Below are positions 9,939 to 18,001 of a DNA stretch of 64,000 nucleotides, in pieces. Location: positions 248,001 to 312,000 of the forward strand of contig NZ_CADFDB010000009.1 of NCBI RefSeq assembly GCF_902832845.1. The letters run 5' to 3'. Under the pieces are notes generated by a model. That model was not told the DNA's origin, did no database searches, and saw nothing but the letters and a program-made list of their open reading frames with translations. Position numbers and translations under genes: made by a program. Each line of letters begins with the position of its first letter. Position 1 is the stretch's first letter. The DNA is from Burkholderia metallica (GTDB lineage: Bacteria; Pseudomonadota; Gammaproteobacteria; Burkholderiales; Burkholderiaceae).

Positions 9939-10568
9939 CTAGGCGAGCGGCGTCGCGACGAACGCCGGCAGCGCTTCGGCCCGCGCCGAATGCGCGGCCA
10001 GTGCCGGATAACGGGCCGGATCGATCCGCGCGAGCACCGGGTAATCGGCCGCCATGAACTGCGTGAAGCGCCACGCGACCGCGACCGTCACGTCGGACTG
10101 CAGCAGGCGCGCCCCGCCGAGCCAGCCGTTTGCGGCCGCGACGAGCGGCTCCAGCGCGCCGTATGCGCCCTCGAGCTGGCTCAGCACGCGTTCGATCCAC
10201 GGCGCGTGCTGCTTGTCGGCCGGACGCAGCGCCTGCTCGTAGACGATCTGCACGGTCTTCTCGGCGGCCGCCAGCGCGAAGCCGACCGGCACGAGCGCGC
10301 GCAGCCGCGCATCGACGGCGTCGGGCAGCAGGCGCCGCTCGGGCGCGACCCGGTGGTCGAGATAGTCGACGATCAGCGACGAATCGATCAGCATCGCGCC
10401 GTCGTCGGTGACGAGCGTCGGCGCCTTGACGACCGGGTTGCTCGCTTTGAACTGGTCGAAATGACGAAACACCGAGATCGACTCGTGTTCGAACGGGAGG
10501 TCGAGCAGCTTCGCCGAGATGGCGACGCGGCGCACGAACGGGGAATCCAGCATGCCGATCAGTTTCAT
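9939..10568 (-). CDS. Glutathione S-transferase family protein
   Basis: A 209-aa cytosolic GST. The N-terminal thioredoxin-like domain (residues 1-80) starts MKLIGMLDSPFVRRVAISAKLLDLPFEH, where Ser9 in the DSPF segment is the likely glutathione-activating residue, and contains the cis-Pro region KAPTLV and the gamma-glutamyl-binding LIDSSLIVDYLD. The all-helical C-terminal domain follows (about 90-205) with the N-capping-like SDVTVAVAW. The substrate is unknown. The start at MKLIGML is chosen because upstream in-frame codons do not look like protein. It has no operon partner. Confidence 0.88.
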   Translation of the reverse strand: MKLIGMLDSPFVRRVAISAKLLDLPFEHESISVFRHFDQFKASNPVVKAPTLVTDDGAMLIDSSLIVDYLDHRVAPERRLLPDAVDARLRALVPVGFALAAAEKTVQIVYEQALRPADKQHAPWIERVLSQLEGAYGALEPLVAAANGWLGGARLLQSDVTVAVAWRFTQFMAADYPVLARIDPARYPALAAHSARAEALPAFVATPLA

Positions 10569-10828
10569 TGCAAACGCTCCGCTTGTGGGACTGGGACCGA
10601 CGACTGTAGCAGCGCCGCGCGGCATCGCCTAGCGCCGGCTCCCGACGGCGGCGGGCTACGGCGAATTGCGCCGGCCACGCGACCGCGTGGCGACGTGGCG
10701 GAGCGTGCGCGGCCGGCTTTCGCGACGGTGCGCGCGATGCGCATCGCGCCGGCCGCCCGCGACGCTAACGTTGTGCGGCCACAGTGACCATAATGCAAGT
10801 TCACGCCCCTTACGCCCCAAGGTCCGCC

Positions 10829-12046
10829 ATGTGGTATGCCCTCGTCGAGCAGCAGCGGCAATGGATGCGCGCGTGGCGCGCGGCGACGCGGCACGCGTTC
10901 GACGCGTGGCCCGCGGCCACGCTGCCGCGTACCGCATCGTCGTGCTACGACGACCTGTTCGAGCCGCTGCTCGGGCCTCGGAACGAGCCGCCGCGCTTCG
11001 ACATCGGCTGGCCGGACGTCGGCGAGCACGTCGTCGCGCGCACGCCGTTCTGCGACCTGCGGCGCTTCGCGCATGCCGACGCGCGGCGCACGGTGCTGCT
11101 GTGCGCGCCGCTCGCCGGGCATGCGGCCGTGATGATGCGGGAAACCGTCGAGACGCTGCTTGCGGACGGCGACGTCTGCGTGACCGACTGGCGCAATGCG
11201 CGCGACGTCCCGCTCGCGTCGGGCCGCTTCGGGCTCGACGACTACGTCGCGACGCTCGACGGCTTCATCGACGGGCTCGCGCACGACGACCGGCCGCTGC
11301 ACGTCGTCGCCGTGTGCCAGGCGACCGTGCCGGCGCTCGGTGCGCTCGCGCTGCGCGCCGCGCGCGGCCTCGCGCCGCCCGCCAGCGTCACGCTGATCGG
11401 CGGCCCGCTCGACGCGCGCCGCAATCCGAGCGCGCTCGGCACCGCCGCCGCGACGCATTCGCTCGGCTGGTGCCGCCGCCACCTGATCGACATCGTGCCG
11501 CCCGGCTTCGCGGGGCACGGCCGCTACGTGTTCCCGACCTATCTGCAGCAGGGCGAGATCGCGCTCATGTACCCGCAGCGCTTCCTGTCGCTGATCGAGG
11601 CGTACGCGCTGGCCGCGTCCCGCTTCGACACGACCGGCGTCGCCGGTGCACGGCGTGCGCTGCTCGAATACACGGCGCTGCTCGACATGCCGGCCGAATA
11701 TTTCCTCGATACGGTCGACATCGTGTTCCAGCGCACGAGCCTGCCGCTCGGCACGTGGGACGTGGGCGGCCGGCGCGTCGAGCCGGGCGCGCTGCGCGGC
11801 GCCACGCTGCTGACCGTCGAAGGCGCATGCGACGCGGTCACGGGCGCCGGCCAGACGCATGCGGCGCTCGACCTGTGCCGCGGCCTCGCCGACGACGAGC
11901 GCTACCGCTTCGACGTCGACGACTGCGATCACTACGGGTTGTTTACCGGGGCGCGCTGGCGAGGCAATGTGCATCCGATGCTGCAGCACGTGTTCGCACG
12001 GGCCGAAAGTCGACGCCCTCGCCCGCGCCGCAGCCGGCGGACGTGA
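10829..12046 (+). CDS. phaZ: Intracellular polyhydroxybutyrate depolymerase
   Basis: Mobilises stored PHB granules by hydrolysing the polyester. The 405-aa protein matches the intracellular depolymerase family: an alpha/beta hydrolase core in which the nucleophile is a Cys rather than Ser (VAVCQATVPAL, about Cys163), a conserved MYPQRFLS region, and a C-terminal catalytic His motif CDHYGLFTGARW. I chose the start MWYALVEQQRQWMRAW because family members begin that way (a short Met-Tyr/Leu-rich N-terminus) and AAGG is 6 nt upstream. An in-frame ATG at 10784 would add 15 residues. It converges with the phosphoribosyltransferase, with 7 bp between stop codons. The extreme C-terminus is Arg-rich. 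Confidence 0.9.
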   Translation: MWYALVEQQRQWMRAWRAATRHAFDAWPAATLPRTASSCYDDLFEPLLGPRNEPPRFDIGWPDVGEHVVARTPFCDLRRFAHADARRTVLLCAPLAGHAAVMMRETVETLLADGDVCVTDWRNARDVPLASGRFGLDDYVATLDGFIDGLAHDDRPLHVVAVCQATVPALGALALRAARGLAPPASVTLIGGPLDARRNPSALGTAAATHSLGWCRRHLIDIVPPGFAGHGRYVFPTYLQQGEIALMYPQRFLSLIEAYALAASRFDTTGVAGARRALLEYTALLDMPAEYFLDTVDIVFQRTSLPLGTWDVGGRRVEPGALRGATLLTVEGACDAVTGAGQTHAALDLCRGLADDERYRFDVDDCDHYGLFTGARWRGNVHPMLQHVFARAESRRPRPRRSRRT

Positions 12047-12053
12047 TCCCGCA

Positions 12054-12698
12054 TCAGGGGCGCGCTGCGTCGAGCAACGCGCGCACCTCGTCGTCGCTCG
12101 TCTGCTCGAAGTGCGCGTAGAACTGGCTGATCCCGAGAAACGGCAGCGGCAGCGACACCGTAACGAACGCGTCGGCCAGATCGTCGAACGCATGCCGCGC
12201 GCCTGCCGGCGCGACCGGCGCGGCCGCCACGATCCGCGCGGGGCGACGCTCGCGCAACGCCTGCAGCGCGACGCGCATCGACGCGCCGGTCGCGACGCCG
12301 TCGTCGACGACGATCGCGATGCGCCCGTCGACCGGCAGCGGCGGCGCGGCGCCGCGATACAGCGCTTCGCGGCGCTGCAGTTCGACCGTCTCGCGCGCGA
12401 TCACGTCGGCAAGCTGCGCATCGGTCACGTTCATCGCGCGGAGCACCGAACGCTGCAGATGCATCGCGCCGCCCGTCGCGATCGCCCCCATCGCGAGCTC
12501 GGGATCGTGCGGCACGCCGAGCTTGCGCACGACCAGCACGTCGAGCGGCGCGTGCAGCGCGCGAGCGACCGGATACGCGACGGGCACGCCGCCGCGCGGC
12601 AACGCAAGCACGACGACGTTGCCACGCCCCGCGTAGTCGCGCAACGCGCCGGCCAGCTGGCGGCCGGCATCGGCGCGATCGACGAAACACTCGAACAC
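12054..12698 (-). CDS. Phosphoribosyltransferase domain protein
   Basis: A 214-aa protein with the PRTase type I fold. The PRPP-binding loop is IVVDDGVATGAS, and the N-terminal half carries VVVLALPRGGVPVAYPVARAL and VRKLGVPHDPELAMGAI, as in the predicted phosphoribosyltransferases often found beside dienelactone-hydrolase or erythromycin-esterase-like proteins. No substrate base can be assigned. I start at a GTG because GGGAG sits 6 nt upstream. An ATG at 12767 would add 23 Arg-rich residues of doubtful nature. Confidence 0.8.
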   Translation of the reverse strand: MFECFVDRADAGRQLAGALRDYAGRGNVVVLALPRGGVPVAYPVARALHAPLDVLVVRKLGVPHDPELAMGAIATGGAMHLQRSVLRAMNVTDAQLADVIARETVELQRREALYRGAAPPLPVDGRIAIVVDDGVATGASMRVALQALRERRPARIVAAAPVAPAGARHAFDDLADAFVTVSLPLPFLGISQFYAHFEQTSDDEVRALLDAARP

Positions 12699-12823
12699 GA
12701 TCGGCTCCCTGCCGTTGCGCCGGATGCGCGAACACCGCGCCGGCGCCTGTCGACGAGCATGGTTCATCGGCCGTGCCGATGCAAGCAGGGTCACACCGGC
12801 GCGCACGGCGCCGCGGGAAAGGG

Positions 12824-13333
12824 TCAGAGGCCGGCGGCCTGCCGATACAGCCGCCAGAACGACTGCGCATAGGATTGCGCAAGCTCGGGCGCGCGCTGGA
12901 ACACGTTCACCGTTTCCGCATGCGCGGCCGCGCCGTCGGACAGCGTGGTCAGCGCGACGCTGTCGTCGACGATCACGAAGCGCCGCGCGGGATCGCCGTG
13001 CCGCGAATCGATCGCCACGTCGACACCCGACGATTTCAGATAGCCGGCGCCGCTGTAACGGCCCGCGCGCGGCGAGCGCACGAGCACGACACGCACCTCG
13101 ACCCCGCGCGCGCGGGCCGCACGCAGCGCGCTCGCGACCGCCAGCGGCAGGTGCGTATAGCCGGCCAGCAGCACGCGGCGCTGCGCGTGGTCGATCAGAT
13201 CGACGGTCGTGTCGGCCGCCGCGTTGTCATACGAAAAGTACGTTCCGACCGACGCGGCGTCGGACGGAATATGGCTGGCGTGGGCGCTCGCCGCGCAGCA
13301 GAGCGCAGCGAGAAGGAAGGCGGCGGGTCTCAT
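12824..13333 (-). CDS. Exported phospholipase D-like protein with degenerate HKD motif
   Basis: A 169-aa protein with a Sec signal peptide (MRPAAFLLAALCCAASAHA) and the fold of single-domain PLD/Nuc nucleases: FSYDNAAADTTVDLIDHAQRRVLLAGY, then VASALRAARARGVEVRVVL. Where the catalytic H-x-K-x4-D should be, the sequence reads ARRFVIVDD. So the His is Ala, the Lys is Arg and only the Asp remains, while the downstream region (ETVNVFQRAPELAQSYAQSFWRLYRQ) is as expected for the family. It may therefore be catalytically inactive, or use the His four residues upstream (SRHGDPA). It is the last gene on this strand after mdcH, 129 bp away, and probably not part of the mdc operon. Confidence 0.75.
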   Translation of the reverse strand: MRPAAFLLAALCCAASAHASHIPSDAASVGTYFSYDNAAADTTVDLIDHAQRRVLLAGYTHLPLAVASALRAARARGVEVRVVLVRSPRAGRYSGAGYLKSSGVDVAIDSRHGDPARRFVIVDDSVALTTLSDGAAAHAETVNVFQRAPELAQSYAQSFWRLYRQAAGL

Positions 13334-13462
13334 GGCGGGCGCCATTGTAGCGATGCCAATTCGCGTGACAAGCATCGGCTGCGACGCTGCTGCGCCGGCG
13401 CAACACACAGCGCAAAACCGGTGCGCGGTAAGCGGACTACAGCCCGTTTTTCACGCCGTCGA

Positions 13463-14395
13463 TCAGCCCGCCGCGACGCGCGCGAGCCAGCTCGCCACAC
13501 CGTCGACGGAACGGAAATCCGCGAGGCTGCGCGCCGGCAGCGCCGGATACGCGCCGGCGGCCATCTCGGCCAGCGCGCGGCCGGGGCCGAGTTCGAGGAA
13601 CGCGGTCGCGCCGGCCTCCACGCACGCGGCAAGACAGGCCGCCCACTCGACCGGCTCCGCGATCTGCCGCGCCAGCTTGTCGAGGCCCGCGTCGACGTCG
13701 AGCACCGACGCGCCGTCGATCCCCGAAACGAGCCGCGTGCCGGGCAGCGGTCGCCGCACGGGCGTCGCGGCGAGCGACGCGCGGAACTTCGGCACCGCCG
13801 CGGCGAGCCGGCGCGTGTGCGACGCGATCCGCACGCACACGGGCGCGACGCGCAGCGCGCCGTCGCGCGACGCGGCGTCGGCTACCGCATCGACATCGGC
13901 CTGCCGCCCGGCGACCACGAACGCGTCGCCGGGGTTCGCGATCGCGATCGCCGCATCGCGGCCGTCGCACAACCGCGCAAGCTGCGCGCGCGTCAGGCCG
14001 CGCACGAACACCATGCGCTCGTCGCCGCCGCTCGCGGCGTCCATCGCACGCGCACGCGCATCGGCGAGGTCGAGCGCGGCGCGCGGCTCGATCATCCCCG
14101 CGACGCTCCACGACGCGACTTCGCCGACGCTGTAGCCGGCCACGCAGCGCCGGCGCGGCCACACCGCATCGAGCAGCGCGGCGGCCGCGAGCGCCTGGAC
14201 CGTGCAGAGGATCTGCGCGGCGCGGTTCTCGCGCAGCGCGTCCGGGCCGGCCTGCCGGACCCACGCGCGCGGATCGTCGCCGAGCAGCCGGCCGGCATGC
14301 GCGAACAGCGCGTCGGCCTGCGGCGCGGCGCCGGTCAGATCGAACATGTCGGCGCGCTGCGCGCCTTGCCCCGAACAGAGGATGGCGAGCGTCAT
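13463..14395 (-). CDS. mdcH: Malonate decarboxylase malonyl-CoA:ACP transacylase
   Basis: Primes the decarboxylase by transferring a malonyl group from malonyl-CoA to the prosthetic group of MdcC. The 310-aa acyltransferase has the FabD-type signatures CSGQGAQRADMF, the nucleophile elbow GYSVGEVASW (Ser) and the catalytic His in IASHTRRLA. The product ends in LADFRSVDGVASWLARV. The ATG overlaps the mdcB stop codon by 4 bp, so mdcB and mdcH are coupled. It is the last mdc gene of the leftward operon. Confidence 0.92.
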   Translation of the reverse strand: MTLAILCSGQGAQRADMFDLTGAAPQADALFAHAGRLLGDDPRAWVRQAGPDALRENRAAQILCTVQALAAAALLDAVWPRRRCVAGYSVGEVASWSVAGMIEPRAALDLADARARAMDAASGGDERMVFVRGLTRAQLARLCDGRDAAIAIANPGDAFVVAGRQADVDAVADAASRDGALRVAPVCVRIASHTRRLAAAVPKFRASLAATPVRRPLPGTRLVSGIDGASVLDVDAGLDKLARQIAEPVEWAACLAACVEAGATAFLELGPGRALAEMAAGAYPALPARSLADFRSVDGVASWLARVAAG

Positions 14396-15258
14396 CGCGC
14401 GCCCTCGTCGATTTCGAGCGCATCGACGAAGACGCTCATCGCGAGCAGGTCGGCCGCGCCGCCCGGGCTCAGCCGGCGCGCGACGAACGCACGATGCGCG
14501 GCGGCCGCGCGCAGCCGCCAGTCGCGCGCACGCACGCCGCCGCGCGCGACGAACGCGCGTGCGGTCGCCTGCGCGAAGTCGAGGCCGGCCTGGCCGCCCC
14601 GGTGCAGCAGGTTCGTATCGTCGAGCGCGGCGATCAGCGCGAAGCACGCGTCGACGCGCGCGGCTTCCGGGTCGCCGGGCAGGTCGCGCCGCGCGCGACG
14701 CAGCGCGGGCAGTCCGACCGCATAAACGGTCGTGAAACCGTCGGCCGCCTCGCGCCGCGCGCCGCCGACGCCGTAGCGGCGGCTCGCGCGTTCGCCGTGG
14801 CTGTCGGGCAGGCGCGGGCCGCCGAGGATGTCGGCCCCCCAGCGGCGGGACACGAACGCGCCGAGCGTCATCCCGTCCGGCACGGCGCCCGGCACCGCGC
14901 GCCGGCCCGCGGCCGCGCACAGCAGCCCGAGCCCGAAGATCGCGCCGCGATGCGTATTGACGCCGCCCGTCGCCGCGAGCATCGCGTGCTCGGCGCGCAG
15001 GCCGATCTTGCGCAGCACGGCCATGTCCGCATCGCGCGCGCCCGCGTCGGCCAACTCGGCGAAGTAAGGGCGCAGCACCGCGGCGCTGCGGGCGAACGTC
15101 GCGGCATCCATATCCGCATGACTGCCGGTATCGACATGACTGACGAGCCCCGGCTTCGGATAGGTCTCGATTTCGAGCACGAGGCTGCGCTCGGCCAGTT
15201 CGGCGAGGCGCTCGGCTTCGAGCGGCGCCGCGACGCGGCAGGCGGCCCACGCGCTCAT
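14392..15258 (-). CDS. mdcB: Triphosphoribosyl-dephospho-CoA synthase
   Basis: Makes 2'-(5''-triphosphoribosyl)-3'-dephospho-CoA from ATP and dephospho-CoA, the precursor of the MdcC prosthetic group. The 288-aa CitG/MdcB-family protein has EIETYPKPGLVSHVDTGSHADMD near the N-terminus and GGVNTHRGAIFGLGLL in the middle, both hallmarks, then a C-terminal DTNLLHRGG stretch. It overlaps mdcG upstream and mdcH downstream by 4 bp each. In this locus mdcB is placed between mdcG and mdcH rather than near mdcA. Confidence 0.93.
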   Translation of the reverse strand: MSAWAACRVAAPLEAERLAELAERSLVLEIETYPKPGLVSHVDTGSHADMDAATFARSAAVLRPYFAELADAGARDADMAVLRKIGLRAEHAMLAATGGVNTHRGAIFGLGLLCAAAGRRAVPGAVPDGMTLGAFVSRRWGADILGGPRLPDSHGERASRRYGVGGARREAADGFTTVYAVGLPALRRARRDLPGDPEAARVDACFALIAALDDTNLLHRGGQAGLDFAQATARAFVARGGVRARDWRLRAAAAHRAFVARRLSPGGAADLLAMSVFVDALEIDEGAR

Positions 15259-15923
15259 CGCGCGCCTCCGGTGAATGCGTCGGCCCGCATCAGTTCGACG
15301 GCCATCGCGGTCTTGACCGCGACTTCCGACTGCGGCGCATGCAGTTCGCGCCAGTTCACACCCGCGCCGTCGTCGCGCAGCAGTTCGCCGTCGATGCGCA
15401 TCGGCGCGCGCGCGTCGAGCGCCGCGAGGCCGTCGAGCAGCGGTGCGATCGATCCGGCATCCGGCAGCGGAAACACGAGGTCGAGATCGGACGACTCGCT
15501 CAGGTAGCGCTCGCCCGTCAGCGCCTGCCATGCGAGGCTGCCGAACACGCGGCCCTGCACGCCGCAGCGCGCGCCGAGCGCGTCGAGTTCGCGCAGCGGC
15601 GCGCGCCACGCGTCGGGCGCGGCTGCAAGCACGTCAGGCAATGCGGGCAACGGGCGGACCGTGGCGAGCGCGTCGGCGGCCGCGTTCAATGCGATGCGCC
15701 GCTTGCCCGCCGAAGGCGGCAGCGACAGGCCGAGCGGCACGCGGCCGGCATCGACCTCGTCAGGCGATGCGCGACGCACGATCAGCGGCCAGCCGCGCCC
15801 GGCCCATGCGCGCACGAGCGGATCGCCCGCCAGCGCGGGATCGCGCGCGAATGCCGCGCCCCACCCCGCCGCCGTCAGCGTGACGAGCGTGTGGCGGCGC
15901 AGCGGCAGCTCAGCGTGCGGCAC
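15255..15923 (-). CDS. mdcG: Malonate decarboxylase holo-ACP synthase
   Basis: Phosphoribosyl-dephospho-CoA transferase that attaches the prosthetic group to the MdcC serine. The protein has an N-terminal LPLRRHTLVTLTAAGW, the RIALNAAADALATVRPLPAL region, and a nucleotidyltransferase-like acidic motif SSDLDLVF (about residues 150-157), as in the family. The start is uncertain. The GTG used here overlaps mdcE by 14 bp and has GAGG 9 nt upstream. An ATG at 15953 would add 10 residues but lacks a ribosome binding site. Confidence 0.85.
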   Translation of the reverse strand: MPHAELPLRRHTLVTLTAAGWGAAFARDPALAGDPLVRAWAGRGWPLIVRRASPDEVDAGRVPLGLSLPPSAGKRRIALNAAADALATVRPLPALPDVLAAAPDAWRAPLRELDALGARCGVQGRVFGSLAWQALTGERYLSESSDLDLVFPLPDAGSIAPLLDGLAALDARAPMRIDGELLRDDGAGVNWRELHAPQSEVAVKTAMAVELMRADAFTGGAR

Positions 15924-16617
15924 GCGCGAGCGCCTCGACGCGCCGGGCGACATCCGCGGCGACCGGCCGGCCGCGCGCGGCGCGCCGGTCGATACGGTCG
16001 ACCGGCTTGGCCAGCCATTCGCCGACCTGCGCGTCGAGCGCGCGGGCCGGATCGAGCACGGCGTCGACGGCGCCCATCTTCACGAGGTTGTCGAGCCCCG
16101 GCGCGAACACCGGCGTCGAGCGCGACATCTCCTTCAGCACGTCGATCGGCAGCTTGGTCACGCGCGACATCGACGGCAGGTCCATCACCTCCGGCTCGGC
16201 GCCCGGCACCGTGAGCAGCGTGCGCGTCGCGAGCGCGGTCGCGATGAATGCGCCCGCGGCCGTGTGGCCGTACAGCACGCCGATCGTCCGGTGCCCGGCG
16301 AGATCCGCATGCATCAGGCACTTCGCGAGATGCGACAACCCCTCGTTCAGGCCGAGCAGTTCGTCGCGCTTGCTCATCCGCTGGCTGTCGCTGTCGACGA
16401 GGACGAGGATCGGCGTGTCGCCGCCGCGCGCGACCGTGTCGAGCACGCGCGCCGCAAGCGTCAGCGCCTCGTCGATGCCGAACGGCGAACGGTCGGCCAC
16501 GCCGATCACGTCGACACGCGTGCCGGCCAGTTCCGCATGGCCCGTCAGCAGGCCGCCGGCGCGTGCGATCGAATGGCCTTTCGGAAACAGCGCGTTCAGG
16601 ATTTCATCGAGCGTCAT
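15910..16617 (-). CDS. mdcE: Malonate decarboxylase gamma subunit
   Basis: With MdcD forms the carboxy-lyase that decarboxylates malonyl-S-MdcC to acetyl-S-MdcC. It belongs to the carboxyltransferase (crotonase-like) fold. The 235-aa protein shows MTLDEILNALFPKGHSI, VDSDSQRMSKRDELLGLNEGLSHLAKCL and GVLYGHTAAGAFIATALA, typical of MdcE. It lies 133 bp downstream of mdcD, the only sizeable gap inside the operon. I see no gene or clear terminator in that gap, but it is Arg-codon and CG rich and would encode a poor leader only. Confidence 0.93.
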   Translation of the reverse strand: MTLDEILNALFPKGHSIARAGGLLTGHAELAGTRVDVIGVADRSPFGIDEALTLAARVLDTVARGGDTPILVLVDSDSQRMSKRDELLGLNEGLSHLAKCLMHADLAGHRTIGVLYGHTAAGAFIATALATRTLLTVPGAEPEVMDLPSMSRVTKLPIDVLKEMSRSTPVFAPGLDNLVKMGAVDAVLDPARALDAQVGEWLAKPVDRIDRRAARGRPVAADVARRVEALARAAR

Positions 16618-16750
16618 GCGGCCTCCTGCCGGGCTGCCGCAACGGGCGTCACGGGGAATGCGCGGCGCATCGCTGCGCACCCGCACAGCCGGCCGCAAGA
16701 GTCAGCCGCGCAGTCGACGCGTAGCGAACAACGTGAGCGTAGGGGGCGAT

Positions 16751-17677
16751 TCATTTCGGCTCCTGTAACTGGTCAGCGAGTTTCGCGAATTCATCGTCGG
16801 GCATCCCGGGAATCGCTTCCGGCTTGTCGGCCCCGAGCGCGCGCCACACGTCGAGCGCATCCTTGCATGCGCCGAACCGCTCGACACGGGCTTCGAGGCG
16901 CGCCTGTTCGGCACGCAGCATCGCCGCGTCGAACGCCGGCGCGCGGCCGATCAGGTCGAGCGCCGCCGCGCGGAACGCATCCGGGGTATCGGCGACATAT
17001 CGGTCCGCAGCGCCGATCAGCCGCCGATGCTTGCCGCCCATCGTGCGCCAGATCAGCGCGCGATCCTTCGAGTCGAATTCCTCGACGCCGCGATTCGTCT
17101 CGATCACCTCGGGGCCCGACACGCTGATGCGCCCCTGCTCCGACACCGCGAGCGCCGAACAGCACGCGGCGAGCAGCCCGCCGCCGCCGTAGCAGCCCGC
17201 GCGCCCGCCGATCAGCCCGATCACCGGCACGCCGGCCGCGCGGGCTTCGACGAGTGCGCGCATGATCTCGGCGATCGCGAGCTCGCCCGCATTCGCTTCC
17301 TGCAGCCGCACGCCGCCCGTATCGAACAGGATCAGCACCGGCGTGCCGGTTTCGCGCGCGGCACGCAGCAGCCCGGTGAGCTTCGCGCCGTGCACTTCGC
17401 CGAACGCGCCGCCCATGAAGCGGCCTTCCTGCGCGGCGACGAACACCGGCCGGCCGTCGAGCCGGCCGTGGCCGACCACCATCCCGTCGTCGAACTGCTG
17501 CGGCAGGTCGAACAGCGGCAGGTGCGGGCTCGTCACGCGCTCGGCCGGGCCGAGGAATTCGCCGAAACTGCCCGCATCGAGCAGCCCGTCGATGCGCTGC
17601 CGCGCCGATGCTTCGTACCAGCTCGCCGCATTCGCGACGAACGCCGGTGCGTCGCGACTGACGTTGACGTCGCTCAT
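16751..17677 (-). CDS. mdcD: Malonate decarboxylase beta subunit
   Basis: Carboxyltransferase-fold partner of MdcE in the decarboxylation step. The 308-aa protein has SWYEASARQRIDGLLDAGSF at the N-terminus, ARETGTPVLILFDTGGVRLQEANAGE and GGRAGCYGGGGLLAACCS in the acyl-binding core, and the GPEVIETNRGVEEFDSKDRA stretch characteristic of MdcD. Its ATG overlaps the mdcC stop codon (ATGA), consistent with coupled translation. Confidence 0.95.
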   Translation of the reverse strand: MSDVNVSRDAPAFVANAASWYEASARQRIDGLLDAGSFGEFLGPAERVTSPHLPLFDLPQQFDDGMVVGHGRLDGRPVFVAAQEGRFMGGAFGEVHGAKLTGLLRAARETGTPVLILFDTGGVRLQEANAGELAIAEIMRALVEARAAGVPVIGLIGGRAGCYGGGGLLAACCSALAVSEQGRISVSGPEVIETNRGVEEFDSKDRALIWRTMGGKHRRLIGAADRYVADTPDAFRAAALDLIGRAPAFDAAMLRAEQARLEARVERFGACKDALDVWRALGADKPEAIPGMPDDEFAKLADQLQEPK

Positions 17678-17991
17678 GCCGATTCCCCCTCGATCGCGCG
17701 CACGGCCTGCGCGAGCCGCAGCGACACCATGTCGGGCCGCGCGCCGCCGTCGTTGATCGACAGCTTCAGGCCGCCCGGCGCGCGCCGCTCGACGAAATCC
17801 GTGACGACGGCCTCCCATACCGCGCCGAAACCGACCGCCGCGGTACGGATGTCGATCTCGCATGCGTTGCCCGGCAGCACGCGCTCGACAAGCACCTCGA
17901 GATTGCCGGAGGCCACCACGCCGACGAGCGCGGCGGCCTCGTCGCCCTTCGCGCGTTCGCGCGCGGTGAAGCGATAGTTCAACTGTTCCAT
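17674..17991 (-). CDS. mdcC: Malonate decarboxylase acyl carrier protein (delta subunit)
   Basis: Small acyl carrier protein that holds the acetyl/malonyl thioester on 2'-(5''-phosphoribosyl)-3'-dephospho-CoA. At 105 aa it has the family length. The prosthetic-group serine is in VASGNLEVLVE, at about Ser28. The start MEQLNYRFTA is the usual one. It sits 10 bp after mdcA and overlaps mdcD by 4 bp. Confidence 0.95.
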   Translation of the reverse strand: MEQLNYRFTARERAKGDEAAALVGVVASGNLEVLVERVLPGNACEIDIRTAAVGFGAVWEAVVTDFVERRAPGGLKLSINDGGARPDMVSLRLAQAVRAIEGESA

Positions 17992-18001
17992 GCCCTCTTC
18001 C

